A stretch of DNA of 64,000 bases from an uncultured Prevotella sp. (GTDB lineage: Bacteria; Bacteroidota; Bacteroidia; Bacteroidales; Bacteroidaceae): the NCBI GenBank assembly GCA_900319905.1, contig ONQB01000006.1, forward strand, positions 49,804 to 113,803, given 5' to 3'. Below, piece by piece: positions 60,769 through 64,000 of the stretch (position 1 is the first letter of the stretch; every line of letters starts with the position of its first letter). A program made the position numbers and the translations under genes. The notes below the pieces were generated by a model, which ran no database searches, was not told the DNA's origin, and saw only the letters and a program-made list of their open reading frames with translations.

Positions 60769-61395
60769 TTATTTGATGCCCAGTGCCTCAAACATCTGCA
60801 AGTAGTATTGTGCTTTCTGCTCTACGCGCATGGGAAAGGCACGGCTGCTGCTGGGTTCCCTAAACAGGCTGACCGTACGATGGTCAAAGGTAAAGTCGCA
60901 ACGCTCGCCGAGTTTCATCTTCTTCACGTCAAGCCCGTAATGACCCGCAAAGATGTTGCTGGCCAGTTGTCCTGCCGTCACCACGCCCCTGCACTGCGGC
61001 AGGGCACGCAGCATACCGTCGAGATCGGCCTGTTCCACCACCTCCAGGTCTTTGTCAGCCGCATTGCCCATAGTACGGCGTATGCGGAGGCAAGTGTCAA
61101 AGATAGCGATGCCCTTCTCACGCATCATCGCCTTGATGGCGTCGAGACGATAGGTCTTGTGAGCCTCATCGACGAAATACAGTTTGTCACCGTAGAAAAT
61201 CAGTCCCATGATGCGCCACATGTCGTTGGTGTAGTTAGGGTAGTACCATTCCATGCACCAGCGCTTGGGTGCCGGCGGAAAGGTGCCAAGCATCAGCAGC
61301 CTGGCATTGACCGGAAGAAAAGGCTCAAAGGGATGCTTCTCCACGGGATGTTCCTCGTTCATCGCCTTGACAGCCTTACTATTGGTATTTCTCAT
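60769..61395 (-). CDS. Uracil-DNA glycosylase family-like protein
   Basis: 208 residues with a UDG-superfamily pattern: MLGTFPPAPKRWCMEWYYPN (motif for substrate pocket, no typical GxDPY water-activating Asp visible), GVVTAGQLASNIFA in the middle, and FREPSSSRAFPMRVEQKAQYYLQMF (DNA-contact loop region). Likely acts on damaged or mismatched bases; exact specificity unclear. The ATG at 61395 overlaps the stop of the upstream gene by 4 bp (ATGA), which fixes this start. Confidence 0.78.
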   Translation of the reverse strand: MRNTNSKAVKAMNEEHPVEKHPFEPFLPVNARLLMLGTFPPAPKRWCMEWYYPNYTNDMWRIMGLIFYGDKLYFVDEAHKTYRLDAIKAMMREKGIAIFDTCLRIRRTMGNAADKDLEVVEQADLDGMLRALPQCRGVVTAGQLASNIFAGHYGLDVKKMKLGERCDFTFDHRTVSLFREPSSSRAFPMRVEQKAQYYLQMFEALGIK

Positions 61396-62558
61396 TTCGA
61401 CGCTGCCTCTTTGGCAATATATCCTTTCAGCTCCTCGGCGCACTTGTCCATGAACTGCTGTTCAGCCTCGGTATACTCAGGCAGTTTGCCGTCGATATTG
61501 ACCTTGCCAGTGCGTCCGCTTTCCTTGGCCACATACACCACGACGGGCAGGTGGTCGCTATAGCCGTTGAGCCACACGCCACCGGCCGTAGTGCGCTTCA
61601 TGTTGCCTTTATACTTACCTTCGGTCTGAAAGAGGTAAGGCATGCGCTGTATCTCTTTCTTGACGTATTTGAGCGAACTGAAGTTCTTTTCTTCATTTTT
61701 GTTGAGCAAGTTGGGTGAGAGCAGTATCTGGTCGAAGAGGTTCCACGAACCTTGATATTGCAGGGTGCCGGTGCCTTTCTTCACCAGAATGTTGTACCAA
61801 GGGTTGTACATGTCGCCCTTGCCAACCTCGCTGATCTCCGGTTTGCCGGCCAGTTTCTCGTGAATACTCTTGTCAGTGGGGTCGTCGTTCATATCACCCA
61901 TCACGAACACCTTGCAGTTTTTGTCTTTTTCCAAGATACGGTTTTTCACGGCGGCAGCCTGTTCTGCCCCCACCTCGCGGTAGTAAGACCCGTTGAAGCG
62001 GCTGGGCAGGTGACACACAATGAAAGCCACATGCTCACCGGCCAGCACACCACTCACAGCCAGAAAGCCACGCGTGCGGAAACCCTCTCCTTCCTTTTCG
62101 GTGGGTACGTAGGGATAAAGCTTTACGTCGAGCACCTTAAAGAATGCCGGGTTATAGAGCAGCCCACAGTCAACACCACGACGGTCGGGACCTTCCACGT
62201 GGCAGAATTTGAAGCCACGGGCCTTGAGCACCGGTTGGTCACACAGGTCGCTGAGCACTTGGTCGTTCTCCACCTCGCTCACGCCAATCACCGAGCAGCC
62301 AACGCCCTTGAGCACGTTGGTACCCATGTCGCTCAGCGCCTGCGCCATGTTATGGAGTTTACTTGAGTATTTCAAACCATTCCAACGATAAGAGCCAGAG
62401 GGCAGAAACTCATAATCGTTCTTGCCAGCATCATGACACGTATCGAAAAGATTTTCAAGATTGTAGAAGCCAATGCCATAGGCATTTAACCTCTTTTCCT
62501 GGGCTGCCGCTGTCAAACAGAACAGCAGGGCTACGAGAAATAATAATTGCTTTTTCAT
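61392..62558 (-). CDS. Secreted endonuclease/exonuclease/phosphatase family protein
   Basis: 388 residues, signal peptide MKKQLLFLVALLFCLTAAAQ. EEP fold motifs: IGFYNLENLFDT, VIGVSEVENDQVL (metal Glu), GVDCGLLYN, CHLPSRFNG (His), VFVMGDMNDDPTD (D/N pair) and the final SDHLPVVV (His). It cleaves phosphodiesters outside the cytoplasm, maybe nucleic acid or lipid head groups. Start at 62558 is required for the signal peptide; upstream in-frame ATG lacks one. Translationally coupled to the UDG-like gene. Confidence 0.9.
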   Translation of the reverse strand: MKKQLLFLVALLFCLTAAAQEKRLNAYGIGFYNLENLFDTCHDAGKNDYEFLPSGSYRWNGLKYSSKLHNMAQALSDMGTNVLKGVGCSVIGVSEVENDQVLSDLCDQPVLKARGFKFCHVEGPDRRGVDCGLLYNPAFFKVLDVKLYPYVPTEKEGEGFRTRGFLAVSGVLAGEHVAFIVCHLPSRFNGSYYREVGAEQAAAVKNRILEKDKNCKVFVMGDMNDDPTDKSIHEKLAGKPEISEVGKGDMYNPWYNILVKKGTGTLQYQGSWNLFDQILLSPNLLNKNEEKNFSSLKYVKKEIQRMPYLFQTEGKYKGNMKRTTAGGVWLNGYSDHLPVVVYVAKESGRTGKVNIDGKLPEYTEAEQQFMDKCAEELKGYIAKEAASK

Positions 62559-62675
62559 CAGATGAATGATATTGCCTGCAGATATTTTCTGCAAATGTCG
62601 CAATTAAATTTGAAATAAAGTGCATTTTCACAAAAAATTATTATTAAATCTTCCTCAAGATTAAAAGAAAAGACG

Positions 62676-62683
62676 TAAATTTG
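62676..62683 (+). promoter_or_regulatory. Promoter -7 box for the terminal TonB receptor gene
   Basis: TAAATTTG, 33 bp before the ATG at 62716. Confidence 0.55.
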
Positions 62684-62715
62684 CATACTTTTCATTATTA
62701 ATTAACCATCACACT

Positions 62716-64000
62716 ATGCAGAAAAAGCTTATCATGGCCTTGGCCGCATTAAGCTCAGTCTCTGTTGCATTAGCGCAAGAAGACTCGCTGACCGTTGGCG
62801 AAGCAGCCTTCTCATTCACTGAGGCGCAATTGGGCGAAGACGATGACATGACGCAGAACGTATCCATCGTCCACTCCAATACCAACCTTTATGCTTCTGA
62901 CGTGAGCTATCTTTTCTCGCCCACCCGTTTTCGCTATCGTGCTTTCAATCAGAAATACAATAGCGTTTACATCAACGGAGCACCACAAAACGACATGGAG
63001 TCGGGACAGTTCCGCTTTTCCTCCATCGGCGGTCTCAACCGCTTAACCCGCAATGTAGACTATACACTGCCCTTCGAAAGCAACACCTACGACATGCCCA
63101 ACATGGGCGGCAGTAACAACTATGACTTCCGAGCCGGATCGATGCAGGCAGGGCACTACGCCTCTTTGGGCGCAGCCAACCGCAACTACTCGCTGCGAGG
63201 CATGTACACCTATGCCACCGGTTTCAACGCACGTGGCTGGGCGCTGGCAGGAGGACTCACCTACCGCTGGGCCGAGAGAGGTTACGTCGAGGGCACGTTC
63301 TACAACTCGCTGAGCTACTTCCTCGGCTTCGAGAAGCGATGGAAGAACGGACACGCCATCTCCTTCACCACATGGGGCAACCCGACAGAGCGCGCCTCGC
63401 AAGGTGCCTCGACCGACGAGGCTTACTGGCTCGCCAACGATTATTACTACAATCCTTACTGGGGCTATCAGAATGGCAAAAAGCGCAACTCGCGCGTAGT
63501 GAACGACTTCGCACCCTCTGCCATCTTTACGTGGGACTGGGACATCTGCGACAAGCTGCAACTCACCACCACCGCCTACGGCAAGTACAGCATGTACAAG
63601 AGCACCAAGCTCAACTACAGCAACTCAGAGAACCCGCAGCCTGACTACTGGAAAAACATGCCCAGCAGCTACTACGAGGTGTGGGATGGCGACGTGCGCA
63701 ACAATGAGTTCACACTGGCTCAATGGCAAAGGGCCGTCGACTGGTGGCAAGCCTCCAAGGCCAACCGGCAGATCGACTTCGACGCTCTCTATGCAGCCAA
63801 CCGTGCCCGCAATGGTGCCGGCGGAGACGCGCTCTATTACATTCAGGCGAAGTACAACAACAACCTGATGTTCAACCTCGCCTCCACTCTTAAGGCTCAA
63901 CTCTCCGAAAAGCAAATCCTGACGGGTGGTATCATCCTCGGACAAAACCGCGGACGCCACTACCAGAAGATGGACGACCTGCTCGGAGGCTATTATTACC
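62716..64000 (+). CDS. TonB-dependent receptor, N-terminal part
   Basis: The frame is open from ATG 62716 to the window edge (428 codons seen). Signal peptide MQKKLIMALAALSSVSVALAQ, then directly a plug-like region (RFRYRAFNQKYNSVYINGAP, FRFSSIGGLNRLTRNVDYTL) and barrel strands (NNYDFRAGSMQAGHYASLGA, YNPYWGYQNGKKRNSRVVND). There is no N-terminal carboxypeptidase-like domain and no SusD partner visible. This is a recognisable Bacteroidetes receptor type with conserved 'GNPTERASQGASTDEAYW'. The ligand is unknown. Confidence 0.88.
   Translation, partial: MQKKLIMALAALSSVSVALAQEDSLTVGEAAFSFTEAQLGEDDDMTQNVSIVHSNTNLYASDVSYLFSPTRFRYRAFNQKYNSVYINGAPQNDMESGQFRFSSIGGLNRLTRNVDYTLPFESNTYDMPNMGGSNNYDFRAGSMQAGHYASLGAANRNYSLRGMYTYATGFNARGWALAGGLTYRWAERGYVEGTFYNSLSYFLGFEKRWKNGHAISFTTWGNPTERASQGASTDEAYWLANDYYYNPYWGYQNGKKRNSRVVNDFAPSAIFTWDWDICDKLQLTTTAYGKYSMYKSTKLNYSNSENPQPDYWKNMPSSYYEVWDGDVRNNEFTLAQWQRAVDWWQASKANRQIDFDALYAANRARNGAGGDALYYIQAKYNNNLMFNLASTLKAQLSEKQILTGGIILGQNRGRHYQKMDDLLGGYYY

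Overview
The window looks like a chromosomal segment of a Bacteroidales bacterium, most likely Prevotella or a close relative. Evidence: promoters of the Bacteroidetes type (-7 box TAnnTTTG, typically TAACTTTG or TATCTTTG) precede most transcription units; Shine-Dalgarno sites are poor; secreted proteins end in short T9SS-like tails (YNLAGQRV...GIYI); and the families are typical of the phylum (TonB receptors, DUF4837, DUF2023, AmpG-like/SpoIID pair, LptE-TPR-SecG, Wzi). No rRNA, CRISPR array, intact insertion sequence or prophage was seen. One tRNA (His) is present.

Layout. 0-8.7 kb: housekeeping genes (C1 peptidase end, recJ, recQ, DUF2023 + flavodoxin, aroC, cstA). 8.9-16.8 kb: a three-gene secreted pectin-degradation cluster (chitobiase-C-domain surface protein, PL1 pectate lyase, PL4 rhamnogalacturonan lyase). 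16.9-24.1 kb: Fic protein, GT4 glycosyltransferase, fucose-isomerase-family enzyme, then a three-gene head-group cluster (HisC-like aminotransferase, nucleotidyltransferase, LicD) next to a relic of a DegT aminotransferase. 24.4-36.2 kb: prolyl oligopeptidase, GreA/DjlA-like pair, sulfur amino-acid PLP enzymes, YhcH, an LPS-kinase-like protein, a proline iminopeptidase-like hydrolase, pyrD-pyrK and an XRE regulator preceded by a probable structured RNA. 36.4-40.3 kb: gene-poor, repeat-rich DNA broken only by holA and an HSDR_N protein. 40.3-44.7 kb: zinc-ribbon protein, Nif3, SpoIID-AmpG. 44.9-52.7 kb: a conserved co-directional block (rlmN, DUF4837, PdxA-like, flippase-like, sigma-54 activator, lptE, TPR, secG, tRNA-His). 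52.8-64 kb: TonB-receptor pseudogene, HAD, lipoprotein, HD and Wzi genes, a repeat-rich secreted protein, a phosphatase, DUF308, uridine kinase, a UDG-like protein, a secreted endonuclease-family protein and the start of a TonB-dependent receptor.

Most notable unexplained structures: (1) four intergenic tandem arrays, different in sequence but all with exactly 22-bp period; two of them form a duplicated module with a 15-bp palindrome and 11-bp AT-rich repeats, resembling iteron architecture; (2) a dispersed family of five palindromic intergenic elements built of AAGTNCRG octamers around a conserved core of about 51 bp, found in both orientations next to gene 3' ends; (3) a ~175-nt structured RNA candidate upstream of the XRE regulator; (4) a PdxA homologue lacking several normally invariant residues; (5) two genes with promoters placed for leaderless transcription.
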